Assembly (NCBI GenBank): GCA_900538905.1
Contig: UPZS01000016.1
Span: forward strand, 1-40,769
DNA: 40,769 nucleotides
Origin: an uncultured Sutterella sp.
GTDB taxonomy: Bacteria > Pseudomonadota > Gammaproteobacteria > Burkholderiales > Burkholderiaceae_F
Reading direction: 5' to 3'
Shown: positions 26,914 to 34,467 of the stretch, one piece after another
Position numbering within the stretch: position 1 is the stretch's first letter
Layout: the number at the start of each line of letters is the position of its first letter
Made by a program: the position numbers and the translations under genes
The notes under the pieces: model-generated
Told to the model about the DNA's origin: nothing
Seen by the model: the letters and a program-made list of their open reading frames with translations, nothing else
Database searches by the model: none

Positions 26914-28176
26914 ATGGAAACCGTACAGCAAAGTTCAACCGTCGCCGCGCTTGACATCGGGTCGGAAAAGATTGCCGTGGCCGTGGCCGACGCTTCCGAG
27001 GGAGGAGAGTTAACGCTATTGGGCTTCGGCAAGGTGCCTTCGCTCGGTATTCAGCACGGCAGTGTGCAGGACGTGGAGCTTGCCGTGGAATCGATCCGTG
27101 CGGCCATAGCCGAAGCCGAACAAACATCGCGGCGCAAGGTGACCACGGTTTCGGTGGCCTTGACGGGCAAACATCTGCACAGCATCAATAAGGTAGGGCA
27201 ATTGGTGTTGCCCGACGCCGAAGTCGACAGCGCGGCCGTCAAGCGCGTCACGCGTTTGGCGATGGCCTTTGACCCCAAGGTAGAAGGGCAGAGTCAGGAT
27301 GATCGCCTGGTTTCGCACGTCGTCAAGGGCTATACGCTAGACAACGACGACGTGATGATCGATGATCCGATCGGCATGGTGGGAAGCGTCATCAAGGCGC
27401 ACGTGCATCTGGCGATCGGTTCGGACAGTGTTGTGCAAAATCTGGTGAAGTGCATCCGTCGTGCGGGACTGGATATCGAAGGTCTGGTACTGCAGCCCTG
27501 GGCAAGTGCCGCGGGTGTTCTCACGCCCACGGACAAAGAGCTCGGCGTCGTGGTGCTCGACATCGGCGCGGGCACCACGGACATCTCCTGTTGGGAAAAG
27601 GGGCAAGTGGAATTCACGGCTGTTGCGGCCATGGGCGGCAACACCATTCAGCGCGACATTGCGGCGGTGCTCGGCTGCAATATGAGCGACGCCGAAGATA
27701 TCAAGCTCACCTACGGACACTGGCCGTTGCGTCAGGAAGACGCTTATGAAACGGTACGTTACATGAGAGAGTCGACCGGCGAGCCCGATTCCTGCTCGTG
27801 CGAAAAAATTGTGATGACCGTTGAGTCGCGGCTCACGGAAATGTTTAAAGTTATTGCCCGCACGTATCTCAGTCCCGACGGTTGGAACTTGAGGGCTTCG
27901 GCGGGCATCGTTCTGACGGGCGGCGTGGCGCGTATGCCGGGGATTGCCGAACTGGCGCACCACATCCTGGGATTGCCCGTACGGGTGGGAATGCCGCTGA
28001 TGCAAAGCGATGCGAGCATCGGATTGGTGAGCCCGGAAGACGCCACTGTGGTGGGCGTACTCACCGAAACCGTGCGTCGACGCCGCTTGTCCGGTGCGGA
28101 AAAACGATCCGACGGAACGTTTTCGGGGTTGCTCGCGCAATTGAAACGCATTGTGTTCGGAGACTTCTCCGGCTAA
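26914..28176 (+). CDS. ftsA: Cell division protein FtsA
   Basis: Actin-like ATPase that tethers FtsZ to the inner membrane and recruits later divisome proteins. The 420-residue protein has the phosphate loops VAALDIGSEKIAV (about 9-21) and VVLDIGAGTTDISCW, the GGNTIQRDIA stretch, and GIVLTGGVARMPGIAELA. The C-terminal peptide LLAQLKRIVFGDFSG is an amphipathic segment like the membrane-targeting sequence of FtsA. The start ATG at 26914 matches the family N-terminus. It is the last dcw gene here; ftsZ, its usual immediate neighbour, does not follow. Confidence 0.97.
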   Translation: METVQQSSTVAALDIGSEKIAVAVADASEGGELTLLGFGKVPSLGIQHGSVQDVELAVESIRAAIAEAEQTSRRKVTTVSVALTGKHLHSINKVGQLVLPDAEVDSAAVKRVTRLAMAFDPKVEGQSQDDRLVSHVVKGYTLDNDDVMIDDPIGMVGSVIKAHVHLAIGSDSVVQNLVKCIRRAGLDIEGLVLQPWASAAGVLTPTDKELGVVVLDIGAGTTDISCWEKGQVEFTAVAAMGGNTIQRDIAAVLGCNMSDAEDIKLTYGHWPLRQEDAYETVRYMRESTGEPDSCSCEKIVMTVESRLTEMFKVIARTYLSPDGWNLRASAGIVLTGGVARMPGIAELAHHILGLPVRVGMPLMQSDASIGLVSPEDATVVGVLTETVRRRRLSGAEKRSDGTFSGLLAQLKRIVFGDFSG

Positions 28177-28199
28177 GAGAACAAAACAGGGAGCCAAAA

Positions 28200-28784
28200 A
28201 TGGCAAAAATTCTGATCGTTGACGGCGGCGTGCCGTTTCACGGTGTGGGCGGAACGCTCAATCACAGCTATGCGGAACTTGCGCAAAAAACGTTGACTGC
28301 CATGGGGCACGACGCGGTGATCACGCGCGTGGATGGGAAATGGCAGGCCGCGGAGGAAGCCGATAAGTTCAAGGCAGCCGATGCGGTGATTCTGACCTTT
28401 GCCGCTTGGTGGATGGGAACGCCTTGGCAAGTCAAGCAATATATCGACGAAGTGTTTTGCGCCGGTCTTTCCGTGGGCGGCGACGGACGCACCCGTACCG
28501 ATCCAGCGCATAACTACGGTCGCGGCGGTGTGCTCACCGACAAGAAGTACATGCTTTCCATCACGTGGAATGCGCCGTTAAACGCTTTTGTCGATCCCAA
28601 GGAATTTTTCGGTGGCGTCGGCATTGATGCCGTGTTGCTCCCCGTGCACAAGGCTTTCCAGTTCATCGGCATGAAGAATATCGGTAAGACCTTCATGGCC
28701 AACGACGTGATCAAGAATCCGACGCACGCAGAAGACTTCGCCCGTTTTGAAGCCACGTTGAAGGAAAACTTCGCCGCACTCTGA
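28200..28784 (+). CDS. mdaB: NAD(P)H:quinone oxidoreductase, MdaB type
   Basis: A flavodoxin-fold FAD enzyme that reduces quinones by two electrons and protects from redox stress. The 194-residue length and sequence closely follow E. coli MdaB: AWWMGTPWQVKQYIDEVF, DGRTRTDPAHNYGRGGVLTDKKYMLSITWNAP, GVGIDAVLLPVHKAFQFIGM and FMANDVIKNP. The ATG at 28200 follows GGGAG. It lies 23 bp after ftsA, exactly where ftsZ would normally be, and is followed by a hairpin terminator, so it may ride on the dcw transcript. Functional link with division is not expected. Confidence 0.92.
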   Translation: MAKILIVDGGVPFHGVGGTLNHSYAELAQKTLTAMGHDAVITRVDGKWQAAEEADKFKAADAVILTFAAWWMGTPWQVKQYIDEVFCAGLSVGGDGRTRTDPAHNYGRGGVLTDKKYMLSITWNAPLNAFVDPKEFFGGVGIDAVLLPVHKAFQFIGMKNIGKTFMANDVIKNPTHAEDFARFEATLKENFAAL

Positions 28785-28817
28785 AGGCGTACCCGATCGT
28801 TTTTTATTCTGAAAAGA

Positions 28818-28850
28818 GCTGCAGAATTTTTCAGTGTTCTGCAGCCTTTT
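28818..28850 (+). terminator. Likely terminator after mdaB
   Basis: GCTGCAGAA (28818-28826) pairs perfectly with TTCTGCAGC (28837-28845), followed by CTTTT. The A-run before the stem extends the pairing. The T-tract is short. Confidence 0.6.
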
Positions 28851-28881
28851 CGCGTCTATTGAACAGCAATTTTTGTTAATT

Positions 28882-30114
28882 ATGTCGACACCGGTCTTGC
28901 ACAAAACGGGCTTTCGCGCCTGGCTTCCGATCATTGCGCTTGCCTTTGCCGCCTTTGTTTTCAACACGAGCGAATTCCTGCCCGTGGGGTTACTCCCCGA
29001 CATTGCCAAGAGTCTCCATGAGACCGTGCCCTTTACCGGACTTATTTTGACGGGTTACGCGTTTGTGGTGGCCGTCATGTCGCTGCCGCTCACAATCGTT
29101 ACGGCTCGATTTGAACGGCGCAAACTGCTGTTGGTTTTGCTCTTTGTCTTTTCGCTTTGTCACTTCGTGGTGCCCTGGGTCGAGAGCTTTGAAACACTTT
29201 TTGCCGCCCGTGTCGGCGTGGCGCTCACGCACTCGATCTTCTGGTCGATCATGACGCCGCTTGCCGCCCGTGTGGCTCCGCACGGCAAGCGTGCCGTTGG
29301 GTTGGCCGCCGTGATGGGCGGCACGATTGTGGCGACAGTGTTGGGTGTTCCGATCGGTACCAACCTTGGTCATCTCTTTGGATGGCATATGTCGTTTTTC
29401 ATTATCGGCATCGGCTCGGCCTTGGTGTTCGTGGCGATTTTCTTCGTGCTGCCGGTTTGTGAAGCCACACACGCAGGGTCGTTGAAGAGTCTGCCAGTGA
29501 TCTTGAAGCGCCCGGGTCTGCAGCAGCTCTATCTCCTGACGGTGGTGACGGTACTCGGGCAATTTACGGCCTATTCGTACCTCAACCCGATTTTGGCGAC
29601 TGCGGGCGGTTTGGACGAAGGCATGATCGTCACGATGCTTTTTGTCTTCGGCATTGCGGGCATCATCGGAACCGTCGTTGCCTCCAAAACGGTGGACAAG
29701 CATTGTGAGACGACGCTTCTGGGCGCCATGGTCATTGTTTGCGCGTCGTTGGCTTTGCTTGTTGTGAGTGCCGCCAATACGGTGAGCCTGACGGTGTTGA
29801 TCGTTTGCTGGGGCGCTGCGATGACGGCCGTTTGTTTGGCGTTTCAGACGGTGTTGCTCACGGTCGCTCCCGATGCGGCTGACGTGGCCGCATCTCTATA
29901 TTCGGGTATTTTCAATGTCGGCATTGGAGGAGGTGCTTTTATCGGCAGTCGTGTTTCTGAAGCGGCGGGATTCATGCCGGTGGCCTATGTCGGTGCGGCT
30001 ATCGTGGGCGTCTCGCTACTGAGTTTGCTTGTTGTAAAACTCAAAACAGGCAAGTGGCTGTTGGGCGAACAAACGGGACATAAAGTGGGTGAGCCGGTAC
30101 ACGAAAGTCATTGA
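28882..30114 (+). CDS. sotB: Major facilitator efflux transporter, SotB (sugar efflux) type
   Basis: Twelve-helix MFS exporter of about 410 residues. Its sequence follows E. coli SotB (YdeA) closely: FVFNTSEFLPVGLLPDIAKSLH, YAFVVAVMSLPLTIVTARFERRKLLLVLL, ARVGVALTHSIFWSIMTPLAARVAP and GSLKSLPVILKRPGLQQLYLLTVVTVLGQFTAYSYLNPIL. SotB exports arabinose and related sugars; the true substrate here may differ. I choose the ATG at 28882 (MSTPVLHKTGF). No Shine-Dalgarno is seen before it (an AT-rich run), so translation start is somewhat uncertain. Confidence 0.88.
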   Translation: MSTPVLHKTGFRAWLPIIALAFAAFVFNTSEFLPVGLLPDIAKSLHETVPFTGLILTGYAFVVAVMSLPLTIVTARFERRKLLLVLLFVFSLCHFVVPWVESFETLFAARVGVALTHSIFWSIMTPLAARVAPHGKRAVGLAAVMGGTIVATVLGVPIGTNLGHLFGWHMSFFIIGIGSALVFVAIFFVLPVCEATHAGSLKSLPVILKRPGLQQLYLLTVVTVLGQFTAYSYLNPILATAGGLDEGMIVTMLFVFGIAGIIGTVVASKTVDKHCETTLLGAMVIVCASLALLVVSAANTVSLTVLIVCWGAAMTAVCLAFQTVLLTVAPDAADVAASLYSGIFNVGIGGGAFIGSRVSEAAGFMPVAYVGAAIVGVSLLSLLVVKLKTGKWLLGEQTGHKVGEPVHESH

Positions 30115-30137
30115 TGTAAAAGCAGTATTTCAAAAAA

Positions 30138-30180
30138 ATACCCGTTTCGGTATAATATGAGAATATACTGAATCGGGTAT
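30138..30180 (+). promoter_or_regulatory. hipBA operator overlapping the -10 box
   Basis: ATACCCGTTTCGGTATA (30138-30154) and TATACTGAATCGGGTAT (30164-30180) form a 17-bp inverted repeat with two mismatches and a 9-bp spacer. A perfect -10, TATAAT (30151-30156), lies inside it; TTTCAA at 30128 gives a weak -35 with 17-bp spacing. Binding of the HipB repressor here would block RNA polymerase. Confidence 0.75.
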
Positions 30181-30188
30181 CTTTTTCC

Positions 30189-30458
30189 ATGGAAATTTCC
30201 ACCAGAACAACAATGATGCTACGCACTCCGCCGGCAGTCTCGGTGTGGCTCAAAGCCAAACGGCGAGAGAGAGGCATGACGCAAAACGAGCTTGCGCAAA
30301 AAGCGGGCGTGACGCAGCGGCTGGTGTCGGACTTTGAGCGCGGCAAGGTTGATATTCGGGTCGACACTCTTTGTCGACTCTTTATTGCGCTGGATCTGTG
30401 TCTGTCGGGTATTGATGAGCGTTTGGCGCGCGAAAACGAAGAGGCTCCGGAATGGTAG
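30189..30458 (+). CDS. hipB: HipB antitoxin, XRE-type DNA-binding protein
   Basis: Antitoxin and autorepressor of the hipBA operon. The 89-residue protein has a Cro/CI helix-turn-helix (SVWLKAKRRERGMTQNELAQKAGVTQRLVSDFERGKVDIRVDTLCRLFIAL, about 18-67). It ends in Glu-Trp, like E. coli HipB (LEW), whose tail contacts HipA and affects its degradation. Length matches the E. coli protein (88). ATG at 30189 lacks a clear ribosome site; internal ATGs at 30213 and 30216 are possible. Its last codons overlap hipA by seven bases, so the two are coupled. Confidence 0.9.
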   Translation: MEISTRTTMMLRTPPAVSVWLKAKRRERGMTQNELAQKAGVTQRLVSDFERGKVDIRVDTLCRLFIALDLCLSGIDERLARENEEAPEW

Positions 30459-31777
30459 AAGTTCTCTATGCATACATGAACGGTCGTTTTGTTGGGGAGC
30501 TGCGTCGGGAATCCGACGGAGAACTTTCCTTCATTTATGAAGATTCATGGATTGAAGCCGCCGAAGTGCATCGTTCTTTGTCGCTTTCCATACGCTTGCA
30601 GAACAAAGAGCACCGAGGCGAGTCGGTCAGAAACTTCTTTGTCAATTTGCTTCCGGACAACCCGAATGTTGTGGCGGCGATTGCCAACCGTTTAGAACTC
30701 CGCTCGACGGATGTCTTCGATGTTCTGAGAGCCGTTGGTGGAGACTGTGTTGGCGCGCTGGAGTTGTTGCCGAAACAAAGATCGCTCTCATTTGCCGAGA
30801 GGTACAGCTATTGTGTCTTGTCCGATTCCGAGATCGAAGAGTTGCTTGGTCAGCTCAACGCTTTGCCGCTCGGAATGAGCGAACGAGAAGACTTCCGTTT
30901 GTCGATTGCGGGTGCTCAGCAGAAAACGGCGCTCACCAAATTGCCTGGTGTCGGTTGGGTGCTCCCGAGCGGAACCATGCCGACCACACATATTTTCAAG
31001 ACACCGATCGGCAGTCTGTTGGCCAACAGCATTCATTTTGACGAGAGTTGCGAAAACGAATGGTTGTGTCTGGAAATTGCGCGCGCCTTCGGTCTGTCCG
31101 CGGCAAACGCGGAAATTTTGACTTTCGGTTGTCGAAAAGCGATTGTAGTTGCGCGTTTCGACCGAGCGATATCGCGCCGTCAAAACAATCACCTACTGAG
31201 AATTCCGACGGAAGACTTTTGTCAGGTAATGGGCCTTCCGCCAGAGAAGAAGTACGAAGCCGATGGCGGCCCGGGCATCAAGGACATCATGGACGTTCTC
31301 AAATGGAGTGCGGATGCTGACGGTGACCGACGGCGGTTTATGGCGGCGCAGGTGCTTCTTTGGCTACTTGATTCAACCGATGGCCACGCCAAGAATTACT
31401 CGGTTTTCTTGGAAGCGAAAGATCAGTTCCGACTGACTCCACTTTATGACATTCTGTCTGCTGCGCCGCTTGCCGCAGCCGGAGAACTGTCGTCTCGACG
31501 CTTGAAACTTGCGATGGGATTGACCGGAAAGAATCGGCACTACCGAACAGCGGATATTGAGCCGCGGCACTTTTTGAGTACGGCGGCGGCAGCCGACTAT
31601 CCGCAGGCGCAGATGCTCGCTGTGATGGAGCATTTTGCGCGCTTCACTCCCGAGGTCATAGCCAAAGTCAGAGCAAAGCTGCCGAGTGGTTTCCCCGAAA
31701 CGACCTCGGCTCCCATTTTCGAGGTTCTGCAAAAGCGCGCAGCCAAGATCGCCGCCTTTTTGCAAACGCGCTCCTGA
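30452..31777 (+). CDS. hipA: HipA serine/threonine kinase toxin
   Basis: Toxin kinase of a type II system; E. coli HipA phosphorylates glutamyl-tRNA synthetase and leads to persistence. The 441-residue protein matches E. coli HipA along its whole length: FRLSIAGAQQKTALTK holds the autophosphorylated Ser (151 here, 150 in E. coli), STDGHAKNYSV has the catalytic Asp (310), and YDIL has the metal-binding Asp (333). KYEADGGPGIKDIM, LKLAMGL and PRHFL are also kept. All catalytic residues are present, so the toxin should be active. It converges with the UvrA-like gene; the two stop codons are only 8 bp apart. Confidence 0.94.
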   Translation: MVEVLYAYMNGRFVGELRRESDGELSFIYEDSWIEAAEVHRSLSLSIRLQNKEHRGESVRNFFVNLLPDNPNVVAAIANRLELRSTDVFDVLRAVGGDCVGALELLPKQRSLSFAERYSYCVLSDSEIEELLGQLNALPLGMSEREDFRLSIAGAQQKTALTKLPGVGWVLPSGTMPTTHIFKTPIGSLLANSIHFDESCENEWLCLEIARAFGLSAANAEILTFGCRKAIVVARFDRAISRRQNNHLLRIPTEDFCQVMGLPPEKKYEADGGPGIKDIMDVLKWSADADGDRRRFMAAQVLLWLLDSTDGHAKNYSVFLEAKDQFRLTPLYDILSAAPLAAAGELSSRRLKLAMGLTGKNRHYRTADIEPRHFLSTAAAADYPQAQMLAVMEHFARFTPEVIAKVRAKLPSGFPETTSAPIFEVLQKRAAKIAAFLQTRS

Positions 31778-31785
31778 CGGAACGG

Positions 31786-34266
31786 TCAGAGGTATCTCCC
31801 CGTGCGGCTTTCCGGGCAATTTCTGACGTCAGACACGGAACCGGCCGCCACGACGCGCCCGCCCGCTTCGCCGCCCTCGGGCCCCATGTCGATGATCCAG
31901 TCGGCATTGCGGATAACGTCCAAGTCGTGCTCGATCACCACCACCGTCGCCCCGTTTTCAATCAAGCGGTTGATGACCCGGAGCAATGTTTCAACGTCAA
32001 GCGGGTGCAGTCCGATCGTGGGTTCGTCAAAGACGAAGACCGTATCGCTCTGAGCGCGCGTCATTTCGCCCGCAAGCTTTAAGCGCTGCGCTTCGCCGCC
32101 TGAAAGGTTCGGCGTGGCTTCTCCGAGTGTCAAATACCCGAGACCGAGAGAAGCCAGTGTCTCAAGGCGTCGGCAGACGGTGGTGAGTCCCGCGCAGGCG
32201 TGCAGCGCCGTATTGATGTCCATTGCCATCAGCTGTGGCAGCGTATGAAGTTCTCCGTTTTTGTTTTCGAACTCCACACGGTGTGCTAACAGGCTGTAGC
32301 GGCTGCCGCGGCAATCCGGACAATCGATGTTGACGTCGGGCAGAAATTGAACGTCCAGATTGACTTCCCCTGTGCCGTCGCAGGTCGAGCAGCGCAGTTT
32401 GCCGGTGTTGTAAGAAAAATCGCCCGCCTTAAATCCTTGGTCTTTGGCGTCCTGCGTTTTGGCAAAAACTTTGCGCAGCTCATCGTGTACGTTGGCATAG
32501 GTGGCGACGGTTGAGCGCACATTGATGCCGATCGGAGAGGCATCGATGAGCTTGACCGCGGCAATGCCCGGAGCCTCAATGCTTTTGACGTGCTCGGGTA
32601 ACGCACGATTGTTGACGAGCGACGAAAGTGCAGGCACCAGGCTTTCGAGAACCAGTGTGGTTTTGCCGGAACCGGAAACGCCGGTGACCACGGTAAGCCG
32701 CCCTTTAGGAATACGTACGTGCAGAGGCTTGACCGTGTGAATCGTTTTGGTCTTGAGGTCAATGGTTCCAAGTGAAAAGGCATCGGATTCCGAGACTGGG
32801 GTACGAACGGAAACGGTTTTTCCCGCCAGGAACGGTCCGATGAAAGAAGCCGGATCATGCGCAAGTTTCTCTACGCTGCCTTGTGTGATGAGGCGGCCGC
32901 CTGCAGCACCCGCGCCCGGTCCCATTTCGATCAAATGATCGGCTGCGGAGAGTATTTGCACGTCATGATCGACAAAGACAACCGAGTTGCCGTCGGCGAC
33001 CAGATCTTTCATCACGGCCAGAAGCCCCTCAATGTTGCTCGGGTGCAGACCGATGGAGGGTTCGTCCAGAACATAGAGGACACCGGTCGTGCGGTTGCGT
33101 ACAGCGCGCGCCAATTGCATGCGCTGACGTTCGCCCGTTGAAAGGGTGGAGGCTGCGCGATCCAAAGACAAATAACTCAAACCCAGGTCACACAAGCGTT
33201 TGGCATTTTCCAAAAACGACTCGCAGATACTCTGCGCCATCGGTTGCATTTCGTCGGGGACGGAAGCGGGAACGGTTTTTACCCATTCGATGAGTTCGGA
33301 TAAGGGTTTACAGCAGGCCAGTGCAAGGTTGATGCCGTTGAGAATCGGCGCGCGGGCTTTTTCCGAGAGACGCGTACCGCCGCAGTCCGGACAGGCGTCT
33401 TCTTTGAGAAATTTCGCCACGCGTTTCATGCCGGACTCGTCCTTGACTTTGGCGAGTGCATTTTCAACGGTGTAGACCGCGTTGAAGTACGTGAAGTCAA
33501 GTTCGACTGGATTGGAATTCTTGCCGCCTTTGTAGAGGATGTGCTTTTTCTCAGCAGGCCCCTCAAAGACGATTTTCTTTTCCTTGTCGGTCAGATCCTT
33601 GAATGGCACATTCGTGCGCACGCCCATTTCGCGGCAAACGTCGACCATGAGCGACCACATGAGTGAACCCCAAACGACAACGGCGCCTTCTTCAATGGTG
33701 AGGTTCTCGTCCGGAACCAATGTGCTGCGATCCACCGTACGTACAATGCCGGTACCGCTGCAGGAAGGACAGGCGCCGGCTCCGTTAAACGACAGGTCTT
33801 CGGCCGAAGGTCCGTAAAAGCGTGCTCCGCAGGTCGGGCAGACGAGTTCTTTTTCAGCGGCCACCATAAGGGAGGGCGGCACATGGTGACCGTTGGGACA
33901 AACGTGGCTTGCCAAGCGTGAGAACATCAGGCGCAGGCTGTTGAGCAATTCCGTCGAGGTGCCGAACGTGCTGCGGATGCCGGCAATGCCGGGACGCTGA
34001 CGCAAGGCCAAGGCGGCAGGCACATGCAACACTTCATCGACGGTCGCTTTGGACGCCATCGTCATGCGGCGCCGCGTGTAGGTTGAGAGCGAATCGAGAT
34101 AACGACGCGAACCTTCGGCATAGAGGACACCCAGCGCCAACGACGACTTGCCGGAACCCGAGACGCCTGCGATGCCGACGATTTGGTGCAATGGCACCGA
34201 CACGTTGATGTCTTTGAGATTGTGGACGCGTGCGCCGCGGATGTCGATCGTTTGAATGTTGGCCAT
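31786..34266 (-). CDS. Short (class II) UvrA-like ABC ATPase
   Basis: A UvrA paralog of 826 residues, about 110 shorter than the canonical excinuclease subunit (about 940). It has two ABC modules: Walker A GVSGSGKSSLA (34-44) and GVSGSGKTTLV, ABC signatures STGERQRMQLA and LSGGEAQRLKLA, and Walker B LYVLDEPSIGLHP and VFVFDEPTIGLHP. Zinc-finger Cys pairs CPTCG, CPSCSGTG, CPDCGG, CSTCDGTG and CPDCRG are present. The length suggests loss of the UvrB-binding region, as in class II UvrA proteins, some of which are tied to drug or DNA-damage tolerance. A housekeeping uvrA must lie elsewhere if repair is intact. No good ribosome site is seen before its ATG. Confidence 0.88.
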   Translation of the reverse strand: MANIQTIDIRGARVHNLKDINVSVPLHQIVGIAGVSGSGKSSLALGVLYAEGSRRYLDSLSTYTRRRMTMASKATVDEVLHVPAALALRQRPGIAGIRSTFGTSTELLNSLRLMFSRLASHVCPNGHHVPPSLMVAAEKELVCPTCGARFYGPSAEDLSFNGAGACPSCSGTGIVRTVDRSTLVPDENLTIEEGAVVVWGSLMWSLMVDVCREMGVRTNVPFKDLTDKEKKIVFEGPAEKKHILYKGGKNSNPVELDFTYFNAVYTVENALAKVKDESGMKRVAKFLKEDACPDCGGTRLSEKARAPILNGINLALACCKPLSELIEWVKTVPASVPDEMQPMAQSICESFLENAKRLCDLGLSYLSLDRAASTLSTGERQRMQLARAVRNRTTGVLYVLDEPSIGLHPSNIEGLLAVMKDLVADGNSVVFVDHDVQILSAADHLIEMGPGAGAAGGRLITQGSVEKLAHDPASFIGPFLAGKTVSVRTPVSESDAFSLGTIDLKTKTIHTVKPLHVRIPKGRLTVVTGVSGSGKTTLVLESLVPALSSLVNNRALPEHVKSIEAPGIAAVKLIDASPIGINVRSTVATYANVHDELRKVFAKTQDAKDQGFKAGDFSYNTGKLRCSTCDGTGEVNLDVQFLPDVNIDCPDCRGSRYSLLAHRVEFENKNGELHTLPQLMAMDINTALHACAGLTTVCRRLETLASLGLGYLTLGEATPNLSGGEAQRLKLAGEMTRAQSDTVFVFDEPTIGLHPLDVETLLRVINRLIENGATVVVIEHDLDVIRNADWIIDMGPEGGEAGGRVVAAGSVSDVRNCPESRTGRYL

Positions 34267-34347
34267 GTTGTTGCTTTGTTCGGAATGGGACTCAGATAAG
34301 TCGTGGCATTGCTACTTTATCGCGCGCTGTGGCGAAATGGCATTTTT

Positions 34348-34446
34348 GCGGAAAAATGTGTTTTCAAAGCGTGGATTTTCGCGGAAAAATGCGTGAAAAG
34401 CGTGCGAAAAATCCTGGAAAAATGTGGAAAACAAAGTAAAATTCCT
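34348..34446 (+). repeat. 33-bp spaced repeats upstream of the DUF4143-type ATPase
   Basis: GCGGAAAAATG begins at 34348 and 34381, and the near copy CTGGAAAAATG begins at 34414, giving an exact 33-bp period. The last unit runs into TAAAAT (34437-34442), a candidate -10. The rest of each unit is A-rich and more variable. They could be operator or iteron-like sites; no binding protein is known. The remaining gap from 34267 holds no gene. Confidence 0.45.
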
Positions 34447-34460
34447 TGAAAATCAAGGAG
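34444..34460 (+). promoter_or_regulatory. Ribosome binding site inside a small hairpin
   Basis: CCTTGA (34444-34449) pairs with TCAAGG (34453-34458) over an AAA loop. The right arm is the start of AAGGAG (34455-34460), the Shine-Dalgarno of the ATPase gene at 34468. The hairpin is weak but could modulate translation. Confidence 0.4.
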
Positions 34461-34467
34461 AAATGCG

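Noticed and set aside
31774..31789. CTGAC...GTCAG between hipA and the UvrA-like gene as a shared terminator
   Set aside because: The stem is only 5 bp and no T-run follows on either strand.
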